From positions 15,012,355 to 15,076,354 of the forward strand of contig OZ029918.1 in assembly GCA_964023275.1 (NCBI GenBank): a stretch of 64,000 nucleotides of DNA, in the 5' to 3' direction. Made by a program: the position numbers and the translations under genes. The notes below the pieces were generated by a model. The model did no database searches. It was not told the origin of the DNA and saw only the letters and a program-made list of their open reading frames with translations. Of this stretch, positions 7,849-17,033 are shown in pieces; position 1 is the first letter of the stretch; the number at the start of each line of letters is the position of its first letter. The stretch is from Norana najaformis (lineage: Eukaryota; Annelida; Clitellata; Crassiclitellata; Hormogastridae).

Positions 7849-7912
7849 GTTTTAACATAGTAGTATAATGTTTTTAACGCGTTTTTGCGTTTTACGTTTT
7901 ACGTTTTTACGT

Positions 7913-8557
7913 CTACGTTTGCGTCTGGTTTTTCGCGAACATATTTCTGAAAGATTGTATCGCGCCTTCTCTTCCTCGATCGATTAACGATTTTTTCGTC
8001 TCTTCGTCTATAGCGGCTTTACTTTTCTTTTGAATTTCTTCTTTCATATCGTTAAATTTCTCCTTCTCGCTTAGTATTAACGTGAATTCCTCACCCGAAA
8101 TGTTATCACCTATAAGAGCTTTCGAGACATAGTCGCTTATCGTGTTGAGTTTTGCTTCCGCTAACGTTTTAATTTTTTCGTGCTTCTCAGCTTTCAACGA
8201 GAGTTTTTTATTAACGAAACTGCCGATGAAACTTATCGTTCCTAATCCTACCGCCGCTTCTACCAAAGCGATAGATGCGGGTACCGCGATTACGGTAGCT
8301 AGGAGAGAGATTCCCCTTGCTCCCGCTCCCATCGTGATAACTTTTAACAAGATATCTAATGTCGAGATTATTTCTGCGCTTCTATGGTACTTTTTACTTA
8401 ACTTATCTCTTTTCCCGCGTTCTTGTTCGATCTCTTTTCGTATTTCGCTAATTTCTCGAAGACGAAACGTTTGCGGCCCTCCATCGGCTTCATCTATCCC
8501 TTCTTCTGGGGTAGTCGTTGGTAATGGTTCTATTTCGTGATTTCTATCTTTTTCCAT
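7913..8557 (-). CDS. Membrane-helix protein of adinto-like element, copy B
   Basis: A 214-residue intact counterpart of the gene at 580-1182. It has a longer N-terminus (MEKDRNHEIEPLPTTTPEEG) and then the same helical segment, two hydrophobic stretches (about residues 72-120) and Lys/Glu-rich C-terminal helices. Conservation of an open frame in both copies suggests that this gene was functional when the unit duplicated. No function is known to me. Confidence 0.55.
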   Translation of the reverse strand: MEKDRNHEIEPLPTTTPEEGIDEADGGPQTFRLREISEIRKEIEQERGKRDKLSKKYHRSAEIISTLDILLKVITMGAGARGISLLATVIAVPASIALVEAAVGLGTISFIGSFVNKKLSLKAEKHEKIKTLAEAKLNTISDYVSKALIGDNISGEEFTLILSEKEKFNDMKEEIQKKSKAAIDEETKKSLIDRGREGAIQSFRNMFAKNQTQT

Positions 8558-8587
8558 CTTTTTATTATACCACAGATTATTTTTTAA

Positions 8588-9002
8588 CTACAACGTATAA
8601 TTTATATAGCATAACGAATCTCCTCCATTTATGGTAACTACCGAATCGGAATTGTTTTGGATAGTAATCACGATATCTTCTACGTCTTCGGAAATCACCC
8701 CATCTTGTAAGCTGCACATTTCTTTTTTAATTTTCTGCCGAAGAGAGACGAAACACATACCGCGAGTCAACGAAACACCGAATGCTAATGCCAAGGTAAA
8801 TGATGCTCTAGGTTGAATCGTAATCGTCTCTTGAGCGAATATTTCACATCTCCAACCTCCTCGTTGTCTTATAGGAGCGTGAGTAACTTCTTCCTTCGGT
8901 AACCATTCTACCGTATTCGGCGGTACTATAACCACTCTACTTTGTGGAGTTTTTTTTTGTTACGAATTTATGAATTGGCATCCCATATCCTCGATACGAC
9001 AT
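8588..9002 (-). pseudogene. dUTPase-fold-like protein, copy B (N-terminal frameshift)
   Basis: The start corresponding to copy A is at 9002, but an insertion near 8976-8991 and an expanded T run near 8951-8959 break the first 20 codons. From 8935 the frame is open for 115 codons to 8588 and covers the whole core domain, ending GGDSLCYINY. This copy lacks the T-run insertion that breaks copy A, so the two copies carry different lesions in the same gene. The assignment to the dUTPase fold is inference (see the copy A entry). Confidence 0.45.
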
Positions 9003-9039
9003 TTTATTTACACGATTATAATTTTTAAATATCGACATT

Positions 9040-9638
9040 CTACAAAATCATTCCGAGGATCGGTATATTTCGAAATGGCGAATTCGGTCCGAGTAATAAC
9101 CCTCGCCCATCCACGTACCCCGATCCCGGCGTTTTCATATACAAGCCGTTCCCCGTTATCGAATTTCCTTTATTCCAAGGCGCGAGATATAGACCATTAC
9201 CTCTTGGTTCCACTTTAAAAGCTTTATCTCTTTTTTAACGTACAATACTCCCGATCCGCTAATTTTATCGATTATTTTCGTAGTAGCCGCAGATCCTAGC
9301 CCGCTTAAAGCGCCTTGAAACAGACTAGGCGCTACGGTAGATAGGAGAAATTTACCCGCTGTAGCTAGTAATGGTAGAATTGCGCCTATAAAACCACCTT
9401 TAATTTTTGAATTATGCTCCAATTGCGTTTTACTCATCTTGATCGTTGTTCCATTTCCGTCTTGGTACGCTTTAGTCATCCTATTAATTTGGGCTTGAGT
9501 AAGAGCCAACTCGTGTTCCCCGGATAGATCTTCGAAAGACAGCCTGATATTTACTCCGGTTCCCGCTTGAATAGCTCGTTTAATTTTGTCTATCTGCCCT
9601 TCTGAAACGTTAACTTTTAAATTCGTGTATCGACTCAT
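9040..9638 (-). pseudogene. Amphipathic virion-core-like protein, copy B (C-terminal frameshift)
   Basis: Opens at 9638 (MSRYTNLKVNVSEG). It reads without interruption through the region that has a stop in copy A and through the hydrophobic core (KFLLSTVAPSLFQGALSG). A one-base loss near 9230 shifts the frame after GVLYVKK and ends the open frame at 9156. The original Gly-rich tail is still visible in another frame down to a stop at 9040-9042. Confidence 0.6.
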
Positions 9639-9717
9639 TTTACATATAACTAAAAAACTTTTAACGTATTTTTCTCTATTTTCACGCTTCTCTTATATGA
9701 AACTTTATCGATAATTC

Positions 9718-10472
9718 TTATCCTCTAAGATTAAGTAATTTTCCTTTTTGATCCGTAGGCCTCGTTTCCATCGATGAAATCGCAGACGTTGTAAGAGGAA
9801 GATATATTAAATTCTTAGGTGCTTCGATAACCTTATATCCCGGTCCTACACTCGGGAAAAAGGAATATATCACGTTTGCCGCTGTTCCTTTAGTGTACGA
9901 ACCACCGATTATATCGCTCGTCACTCTCAAACTACTCACGTTGATTATATCTACTAAACTTTCCGATTCATTATACCCAGGTGAATATACTCGGCTATTG
10001 AAACCTAGAGTAGTGCCAATAGAGTTTTCAGGTGTAAAATCAACCTTAAAATTAGGAGCGATATTTAAAACTGCCTTTAACGTGTTGTTGTTCGGTTCGA
10101 GAGATATATAAGACGTCTCGCCTTCTTGATCGGAATGACCATTCTCTTTCATGATTCTCTGTACGTATTCGTTCATATCCGTGATTTCATAACTACCTTC
10201 CGGCACTACTATATCGTACCACGTCGTGCCACCATCGGGAGAATATCTAAAGTTGTTATTCGTAGGGTTAATATTTGGAATAGAGTTATACGTTTCGAGC
10301 CCGACTAAAGCCATTTCATACGTCTTGTTTCTATCCAACTCGATTACAGGGAAAAGTTTACTCTAATTCTGGTGCTCTTCTTGTTCAACAAAATGTAAAA
10401 TGACGCTTTAGGCTCCGTGTTGCGCGCAGTCTTTTCCATAGCATTTATCATCTTTTCCGTATGCGAGTCCAT
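9718..10472 (-). pseudogene. Penton-like protein, copy B (frameshift and early stop)
   Basis: Starts at 10472 with the same N-terminus as copy A. One base is lost near 10352, between the helical N-terminus and the beta-rich domain. The remaining frame is open from 10338 to 9718 and ends at a TAA (complement of 9718-9720) where copy A has Glu, about ten codons before the normal end. The rest of the domain is well conserved (YEMALVGLETYNSIPNI). Confidence 0.55.
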
Positions 10473-10494
10473 CTTTTTATTAATTAAGGAATTT

Positions 10495-11298
10495 TTAAAT
10501 ATCATCATTCGCAATTTCGAGCTGCATAGGGATATAAAATGTGTCTAACCCCGATCGATATTTTCCATTATTCTTTTTGCTACTTAAATCTATTACAACA
10601 AATCCGTGTGGTTGTTCCCAAGCCGTCTCACATAGACTTCGAAATTCCTCTTTGTTCATATCCGTACTCACATGGTCGTTATAGATATGATTAACATTTT
10701 TCATATCTTGAGGAAATAAACAAATAAAGTTTGCGTTCTCCCTGATAGTTTGTCTAGGTAATTTGAAGTAATTTTGCGCGAGGTAAAAACAATCTACGTT
10801 ACTATGTCTTCCTCTGATGTAATACGTTTCGCATTTGTTTTGCTTTTCTAATTGTAAATCATCGAAAATCATTAGGTTTTTCTTCTCCCTGCTTAAGTCT
10901 CTCGGGTCTGGTACGTCATTCGCGGTTTCAAAGAACTTGCAGCAGATATCGGATTTCTCACCCGACATTTTAGCGGTTTCCTCAACGACTAATGCGGGTG
11001 ATACGTTAAGTTTCATAATCTCATCTTTTAAACCGAATAAATTGAGGATCGTTTCTTTCGGTAATTTTTCTTCGAATGCTTTCTTAAGAATTTTGTACTC
11101 TGGTTGAAACAGAGATTTACCGAATAGCTGCACGTTGTTATAGTCTAACCACCCCGGTCTTAAAAGTAAATTCAGAAGAAGAGTCGTCTTACCACACCCC
11201 GACTTTCCAACAATCACTCCTCTTATACTCTTCGGTAATAGAGGGTTATTCGATCTTTTCGATAGCGAGTCATTCCACGATAAATCTTTTACTTCCAT
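10495..11298 (-). CDS. A32-like genome-packaging ATPase, copy B
   Basis: A 267-residue open frame, nearly identical to copy A, with the same Walker A (GKSGCGKT, residues 31-38) and Walker B (NLMIFDDL). The C-terminus differs and ends four residues earlier. It is divergent from the PLA2-like gene across a 43-bp AT-rich spacer. Changes relative to copy A are mostly silent or conservative, which suggests past selection on this gene. Confidence 0.85.
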   Translation of the reverse strand: MEVKDLSWNDSLSKRSNNPLLPKSIRGVIVGKSGCGKTTLLLNLLLRPGWLDYNNVQLFGKSLFQPEYKILKKAFEEKLPKETILNLFGLKDEIMKLNVSPALVVEETAKMSGEKSDICCKFFETANDVPDPRDLSREKKNLMIFDDLQLEKQNKCETYYIRGRHSNVDCFYLAQNYFKLPRQTIRENANFICLFPQDMKNVNHIYNDHVSTDMNKEEFRSLCETAWEQPHGFVVIDLSSKKNNGKYRSGLDTFYIPMQLEIANDDI

Positions 11299-11341
11299 CG
11301 TTTTAAATATAAAACTTTTTGTTTTAAATTAAAGAGTTATT

Positions 11342-11932
11342 ATGTATTGCGTAAAATGTAAAAAACGTACTGAAACTAAAGATGCACGGAATGTCGTTAG
11401 CAAAAACGGAAGACCTATGCTTAGAGGGGTGTGCGCCTACTGTGGTACTACTAAAACGCAGTTCGTAAAAATGAACGAAAAAGGAAAGGACTTCGCTACC
11501 GGCGGTGATATGGTCAACTCTTTGAATGCATTTACTAGTAAAATTAAACTACCGTGGGCTAAATATCCGGGCGAAATGCATCTTCTAGGAATGAATTTTG
11601 CAGGTCCTGGTACGAGATTAGATTTAAGATTGAACCCCGATACTACTCCCAAGGAAAATTCCAAACCTATTCACAGAGTCGATAAGGCGGCGTATCGTGA
11701 CGACTTAGCTTACGCAGCGTACTCAGATACTGGAAATAGAAACGTTGCCGATAAAGTTATGATAAACGAAATAAGCGGTATAACGAATCCTACTATTAGA
11801 GAGCGTTTGGAGAGAGCCTTTATAAAACCTATACTCAATGCAAAAGTGAATTTTGGTCTCGGGGTTCCATCATCGACTTCAAAAAACTTCGAACGACGGT
11901 TAAAAAAAACGTCGAAGATAAAGTTGATGTAA
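11342..11932 (+). CDS. Zinc-ribbon plus PLA2-like protein, copy B (active-site His changed)
   Basis: A 196-residue counterpart of 3976-4566, open throughout, with the zinc ribbon intact (CVKC, CAYC) and calcium loop FAGPGTRLD. The active-site segment reads AYRDDLAY, so the His of the His-Asp pair is Asp and the preceding His is Arg. The domain is therefore expected to lack lipase activity. The A AAA AAA heptamer at 11902-11908 and the overlap with the integrase are the same as in copy A. Confidence 0.65.
   Translation: MYCVKCKKRTETKDARNVVSKNGRPMLRGVCAYCGTTKTQFVKMNEKGKDFATGGDMVNSLNAFTSKIKLPWAKYPGEMHLLGMNFAGPGTRLDLRLNPDTTPKENSKPIHRVDKAAYRDDLAYAAYSDTGNRNVADKVMINEISGITNPTIRERLERAFIKPILNAKVNFGLGVPSSTSKNFERRLKKTSKIKLM
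11902..11908 (+). promoter_or_regulatory. Candidate -1 ribosomal frameshift site, copy B
   Basis: Same heptamer, same frame and same distance to the PLA2-like stop as in copy A. The surrounding stretch (11880-11960) is almost unchanged between the copies, as expected for doubly coding DNA. Confidence 0.4.
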
Positions 11933-12849
11933 AATGGACTGATGAACTCGCAGAAGAACTACATAAACCCGTAATAAAACATTTTCGAAAAAGAAGAGTT
12001 TACGTTAGAGATATCGATGAAATCTGGGCAGCCGACTTAATCGATATGCAGGCATACGCGAAAGACAACGATGGTATTAAATATCTGTTAAGCGTTATCG
12101 ATATTTTTTCTAAATACGGCTGGATGGTTCCATTAAAAAATAAGAACGGTGAATCCGTAGCAACTGCTTTCGAGAAAATATTTAAAAGTAGTGGTAGGAA
12201 ACCCGAGAAACTTTGGGTTGATAAGGGGAAGGAATTCTATAATAAACACGTGAAAAATTTAGGAATCAACCCGTATTCGACCGAAAATGAAGAAAAATCT
12301 TGCGTTATCGAACGATGGAATAGAACGATGAAGGAAAAGATGTACAAGTATTTTTCAGCTAATTCTACTAGAAAATATACCGATGTTTTAAACGATATGG
12401 TAGATCGCTACAATAACACTAAGCATGGGTCTATAAAAATGACTCCGATAGAAGCTAGTGAAAAAGAAAATAAAAGTAAAGTATGGTCAAATTTATACCC
12501 AACCGCTTTTAACGAGTGTGCGACTCCGAGACTCTCGATCGGTGATAAAGTAAGAATTACGAAAAAGAAGAAAACATTCGAAAAAGGGTTTACTCCTAGA
12601 TGGACCGAAGAAGTATTTACTATATCGGGAGTTCAATACACAGATCCTCCAACGTATAAAATAACCGATTATAACGACGAAGAAATAAAAGGTACATTTT
12701 ACGAACAAGAACTACAAAAAACTAACCAAGAAATTTATAGAATCGAAAAGATAATTAAAAGACGCGGAAATAAGACTCTCGTAAAATGGCTCGGTTACCC
12801 AGAATCGTTTAATTCCTGGGTCAACAACGAGAGCCTATTGTCATTATAA
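11908..12849 (+). CDS. DDE integrase with chromo-like tail, copy B
   Basis: Open counterpart of the copy A integrase. WAADLIDM, LWVDKGKEFYN and CVIERWNRT supply the DDE residues. The chromo-like tail reads LVKWLGYPESFNSWVNN, keeping a Trp that copy A has lost. No ATG precedes the first catalytic Asp in this frame; the first ATG is at 12046. The gene ends at 12849, and here a roughly 0.9-kb segment present in copy A is missing. Confidence 0.85.
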   Translation, partial: NVEDKVDVKWTDELAEELHKPVIKHFRKRRVYVRDIDEIWAADLIDMQAYAKDNDGIKYLLSVIDIFSKYGWMVPLKNKNGESVATAFEKIFKSSGRKPEKLWVDKGKEFYNKHVKNLGINPYSTENEEKSCVIERWNRTMKEKMYKYFSANSTRKYTDVLNDMVDRYNNTKHGSIKMTPIEASEKENKSKVWSNLYPTAFNECATPRLSIGDKVRITKKKKTFEKGFTPRWTEEVFTISGVQYTDPPTYKITDYNDEEIKGTFYEQELQKTNQEIYRIEKIIKRRGNKTLVKWLGYPESFNSWVNNESLLSL

Positions 12850-12980
12850 ACCCTACGATACTGGGTAGAAGATGAAAGAAATGGATGGTTGAAATGTTAA
12901 AATTAGGAGAATTTAACTTCTTACTTATTAAAATTGATTTATATAAAGATTCATGATTATATAAAATACGAGACTACGAA

Positions 12981-13559
12981 ATGGATTCCATTATTACTTT
13001 GAACACAGAAAATGTTGAAACTCCTGTGTGGTAGAACATCACACCCATGTCTGAGCCTATGATACAGACAGATTCATTTTTAACTCTCGCTTCTAATAAT
13101 GCACAGGTTATATCCCATTTTATTTCTGAAGTGAAAGACGCTTGCAATGAATTCGTAACTGAGGTTTTCGACTTGATCGGAGACGCTTCTGACGAGTGCG
13201 AATGTAGTGATAGCGAATGTAACGGTAGCGAATATAGCGAATGTAGCGATAGCGATAGCGATAGCGGTAGCGAATATAGTGAATGTAGCGATTGTAGGAT
13301 GTGTTATAAGAACGAAGAGACTAAAGCGTTGATTTGACCTGAGGATTCGGAGGAGTTGGACGATTTAGAAGATTTCGACAGTGAACTTACTAAAAAGATC
13401 GTTGCTAACGAATTCGAGACTATCATTTGCGATCTTAAGAACAAGCTCAATAACTTGGAAACGAGGTATTTCGCGGCAAAAGATGCGTTTCGTGGCCGCA
13501 TGAGTAAAGATCACGAGATCTTTACGATTTCAAACTCCGCTATCAAGGTAGAGATGTAA
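12981..13559 (+). pseudogene. Ser/Asp/Glu/Cys-rich repeat protein, copy B (two nonsense codons)
   Basis: Starts at 12981 (MDSIITLNTENVETPVW), then TAG at codon 18, where copy A has Tyr. The same frame continues through the acidic Ser/Cys repeat to a second stop, TGA at 13336-13338, where copy A has Ser, and then to the end near 13559. Repeat units include extra Asp-Ser-Asp-Ser and Gly-Ser codons not in copy A, so the array has changed length. Confidence 0.6.
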
Positions 13560-13578
13560 ACGACATGATATTTATGAC

Positions 13579-13618
13579 TTTATATTCTGTAACTATGGTG
13601 ATAGTTACAGAATATAAA
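13579..13618 (+). terminator. 17-bp stem hairpin after last gene, copy B
   Basis: Arms 13579-13595 and 13602-13618, loop TGGTGA, core arm ATTCTGTAACTA. Fully Watson-Crick paired. The sixth base pair of the core is G-C here and A-T in copy A. Confidence 0.6.
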
Positions 13619-13704
13619 TAGTTGTCATCATGATGACAGCCGATGGTTTCGACGAACCTATAGTACTGGTTCATATTTGGAATTGTCGAGCGTGCGCGAG
13701 AATT

Positions 13705-13733
13705 GGGAATTTCCAGTGGTTTCGATGACGTCA
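13705..13733. promoter_or_regulatory. Conserved kappaB-like site plus CRE-like octamer, copy B
   Basis: GGGAATTTCC at 13705-13714 and TGACGTCA at 13726-13733, same order and spacing as in copy A. Downstream, from 13750, lie related AACCTATAG/TTGGTT words and a small GGTTCTG/CAGAACC palindrome. Confidence 0.5.
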
Positions 13734-13822
13734 TGATGTGTTTATTTTGAGGGTGAACCTATAGGTTAAAATGCAACCTAGAGTATTGGTTCTGTCCCAG
13801 AACCGGTGTTTCTATACTACTA

Positions 13823-15176
13823 GCATCATTCATCAACTCGTACAGTCGGCAAACACACAAAGCGCCTTCTAAGACGTTGGTACCTGTCAATGTATACAGG
13901 TATACCCCCCTTCCATTAGCAGGAGACGGTCATCGTTCACGCGCGTCTAAACGTGTCGACTTTGTTTACATTATCGGATGTCAGTTGGTTTAAGCGAGCT
14001 AGCTAAAGACGATATACACACGCAGACAGACGCGCATTCATACATACAATCTCTTAAATCTGTGAATATACTATGAATAGGTACGTGTCAGTCTCTCAGT
14101 CCGTCTCTACGTCTGTCCCTCCGTCTGTCTGTCTCTCGAATTATTCGTTTTAATTCTTAACCGTATTAAGCAAGAGAGTGAAAAAATGGTTATTATAGGA
14201 TGAACGGAGAAGAAGGAGCAGGTCGAGCCAAGCTTTTCATTGTTAGGAATGATTCGCAATCGCTTGGACATCTCTCTGCGTCTGTCTGTCTCTCCGTATC
14301 TGTATCTCTCTCTCTCTGTGTGAGTCTGTCAGTCTGTCTGTCTATCTGTCTGTTTGCCTGTCTGTCTACCTGTCTCTCTCTCTATCTCTCTCTCTGCATC
14401 TCTCTGTCTCTCCGTATCTCTCTCTCTCTCTCTCTCTCTTTGTTCCTCCATCGACATTGTCGACCTTCAACAGTCACAGCATCAATTAGCATTGTGTGGT
14501 TATACACGTAAATGTTCACCTGTATACCGATCTACTATTAGGAGAAGTCATGCGATCACAAACACACCTGGATATGCATATGGTCATACAGATACACATA
14601 CGCACACGCTGTCACATTTCGAACGCACGCGATTCGATATCCTTTTCATCGGGTTAGAGATATGACACACCTCTAAGGCCCATATTCAGAGACCCTCGAC
14701 TTCTATTCGTTGTAGCATACAATGCATGGGCTGTTTAATCTAATTGATTGACAGCTCGGAATGATTAAAATCCATGTTGATTATCGCTCGGTCCTTGATT
14801 CGTGTATCGACATCGTTCCATTATCAAGTCATGGAGGCGGATAGGGCGTGTAAGTTCGACAATCGATTTTGTTATAGGTCTATATTTATTTTTGATATCA
14901 CGAATTTATTACTTTACATTTATATATTTATATCGTATAATATATGTGTTTCTATACGATCTTGTCATGTGATTTAGCATTTTTGATCGTACGCTTCTAA
15001 TCTCTATTAATATGTAGAGAAATATTTGCTTAGAAAAAGCCATCGATTGCTGCTTTGCGCATTATGATAAGCGTGTTACTGAAGTCAACGACTTTGACTA
15101 AATTATGAATTGCTAATGCATCAGATTATAAATTATAAATGGTACATTCTTATTTAAATCTACAATATCAATCAGG

Positions 15177-15217
<41 letters not shown>

Positions 15218-15402
15218 CATCTTTCTACATCATTCTACATTATATTTAGGATATTTGCAAATAAATAGAAACGTCTTAAAACACGATCGCTTAACTCGAT
15301 CCAGTAATCAAATATGTATCGTTTATGCATAGCGAGATATTAGCTATATATATATATAAATTACGTCTACAATCTATAACGATCGTAGCGTTTTTATTAT
15401 AG
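13823..15402. other. Non-coding stretch with CTGT/CT microsatellite
   Basis: No gene seen. Holds a long degenerate pyrimidine tract of TCTG/TCTC units (about 14090-14445) and an (AT)n run at 15179-15213. It separates copy B from the polymerase exons. Confidence 0.6.
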
Positions 15403-16873
15403 TACACGACTTAGAGCCCAACGATATAACAGCTTCCGAATTAAATCGATGTGCAGCACCTTCTCCAAATCATCAGTCGGAATCGATATGGAATCAGTCG
15501 AGCGATATGACAGACAGCGAACTGCTGGCATACGTTTTACAACTCGAAACCGAACAAACGTGTACGTATAGATATGCAAATGTACATAGCGAAAATTTCT
15601 ATGACAATATTGCGTGAAATTCATCGTTAGCCGTTCGTTGTTCTATCTTACTCTCACACACGCTTATATGCAGAAGCATCGATAATGAAATACAAATAAT
15701 TTCGTCTTGTAAGCTTTACACGTTCGTAACGTTGCTTGTTCTAGCACGTTTCTGATCATAACGATATAACGGACGCGATTGAAACGAACGATTTGCAACT
15801 GTCCGATTTATGGAATCAATCGAGCAACGTAACGGACGATGAACTGATGGCACATGTTTTACAATATGAAGCCGAGGAAGAGACAAAACGTAAACTGGCA
15901 AGATCGTTAGAACGTGGAAAACAACCGCGTGTGTATAAGTATATAAATTTATATTCGTAATGCTATTACGATGATGCGTTAAATTTCCATTTCAACCATT
16001 TCTTTCTTTCTGACTCTAACATCCTGTCTATCTTTCTGTCTACCTTTCTATCTTATGTCTATCTGTCTACACATCTTTCAGTCTTTCAGTCTGTATACCA
16101 CTTTGTCTATCTCTCTATGTCTCGTTCTCTCGCAAACACACAAGTATGTTCGGAAGCAATGATATAGAACAGTATATACGCGCATTTTCTTGTTTAGTAA
16201 AGAAAAGAAAACTCGTGGAATCAGAAGGATTATCATCCATAGAAAAACGACAAAAGAAAAGAAGTATGGAAACAATAACTCGTTTTCAAATTTCCGGCTA
16301 TTTTCACTATGTGGTATAAATCCAAAGATTTTGCATACAATCGTATCAAATTGTGTTAAAATGCACTTCTTTAGATCGATTAGATATTTGTGCTTGCGGC
16401 GTCTTTGTGGGTCAATTACTTCGCTATATTAACAACCCGATGCAAATAATCATTCGTACATACAGGCATACATACATTCCCCAATAGCACGCTTTTGCAT
16501 ATTTATAATAGTGCAATTCTAACGAATAAGTACTTTAAATTTTGTCTAGATACCCGGGTGACAAGTGTAAAACTTGTTCGGCGTACAAGGAAAAGTCGCT
16601 GTCCAGCGATGGAATGTGTGATACGTGTACGAATCAAAAAGAATGTTCGAAATGTCATGCTCGACTACAGGCTCGCTTCTTCGCGTCGGGCAAAGACTGG
16701 TGCAAGACGTGCGATAGGAAGCAGTCGAAGCTTCATCTTAAATCTTCAATCCAAAGCACCTTCGTAAAGCAAGACATTCCAATCGACCCGAACGTGATCG
16801 ATCCTCATCCGATGTTGCAAAGTTTGGATCACGCATTTAGAGAGACTCTGGAAAATTGCCTGAGCGATCAGGG
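15403..16873 (+). pseudogene. N-terminal exons of Polinton/adinto-type DNA polymerase B gene
   Basis: Three likely exons. 15403-15561 and 15745-15938 are paralogous: both have NDIT, then WNQSS, then TDSELLAYVLQLE or TDDELMAHVLQYE, so an exon was duplicated. The second ends at a GT donor (15939) and joins in frame to 16550-16873, which encodes a zinc-finger module with CKTC, CDTC, CSKCH and CKTC pairs. That exon ends at a GT (16874) and joins in frame at 17034. The intron at 15939-16549 contains CTGT/CTTT microsatellite. The splice phase between the first two exons does not fit, consistent with decay. Such N-terminal zinc modules precede the polymerase in related elements. Confidence 0.5.
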
Positions 16874-17033
16874 GTTGGTATTCTTTACTCGATATTTTGG
16901 TTCAGCTTTAGGAAATCGTCATTTTCATACTCAAATAAATCAAATATATGCATTTCCATGCATCATTATCGTTCATCGGATCGATATGGATTGATTATTA
17001 ATCATACAATTTCTGCTCGTAATTGATTTTTAG

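Larger units (their letters stand above)
7257..13822. mobile_element. Endogenous adintovirus/Polinton-like unit, copy B
   Basis: Diverged second copy of the preceding unit in the same orientation. Compared with copy A it lacks about 0.9 kb after the integrase, including the whole leftward gene present at 5478-6318. Several of its genes carry frameshifts or stops (first gene, dUTPase-like, core-like, penton-like, last gene), while the membrane-helix protein, the ATPase, the PLA2-like gene and the integrase remain open. It begins inside a truncated first gene, directly after the end of copy A, so the repeated unit is itself a defective genome piece. Confidence 0.8.

Noticed and set aside
14200-14665. 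Ser/Leu/Cys-rich frames over the TCTG/TCTC tract
   Set aside because: Low-complexity pyrimidine microsatellite, no recognisable domain.
13823-15178. Terminal inverted repeat of the adinto-like element
   Set aside because: No sequence here matches an inverted counterpart near the start of the window or after the polymerase; the left end is outside the window.
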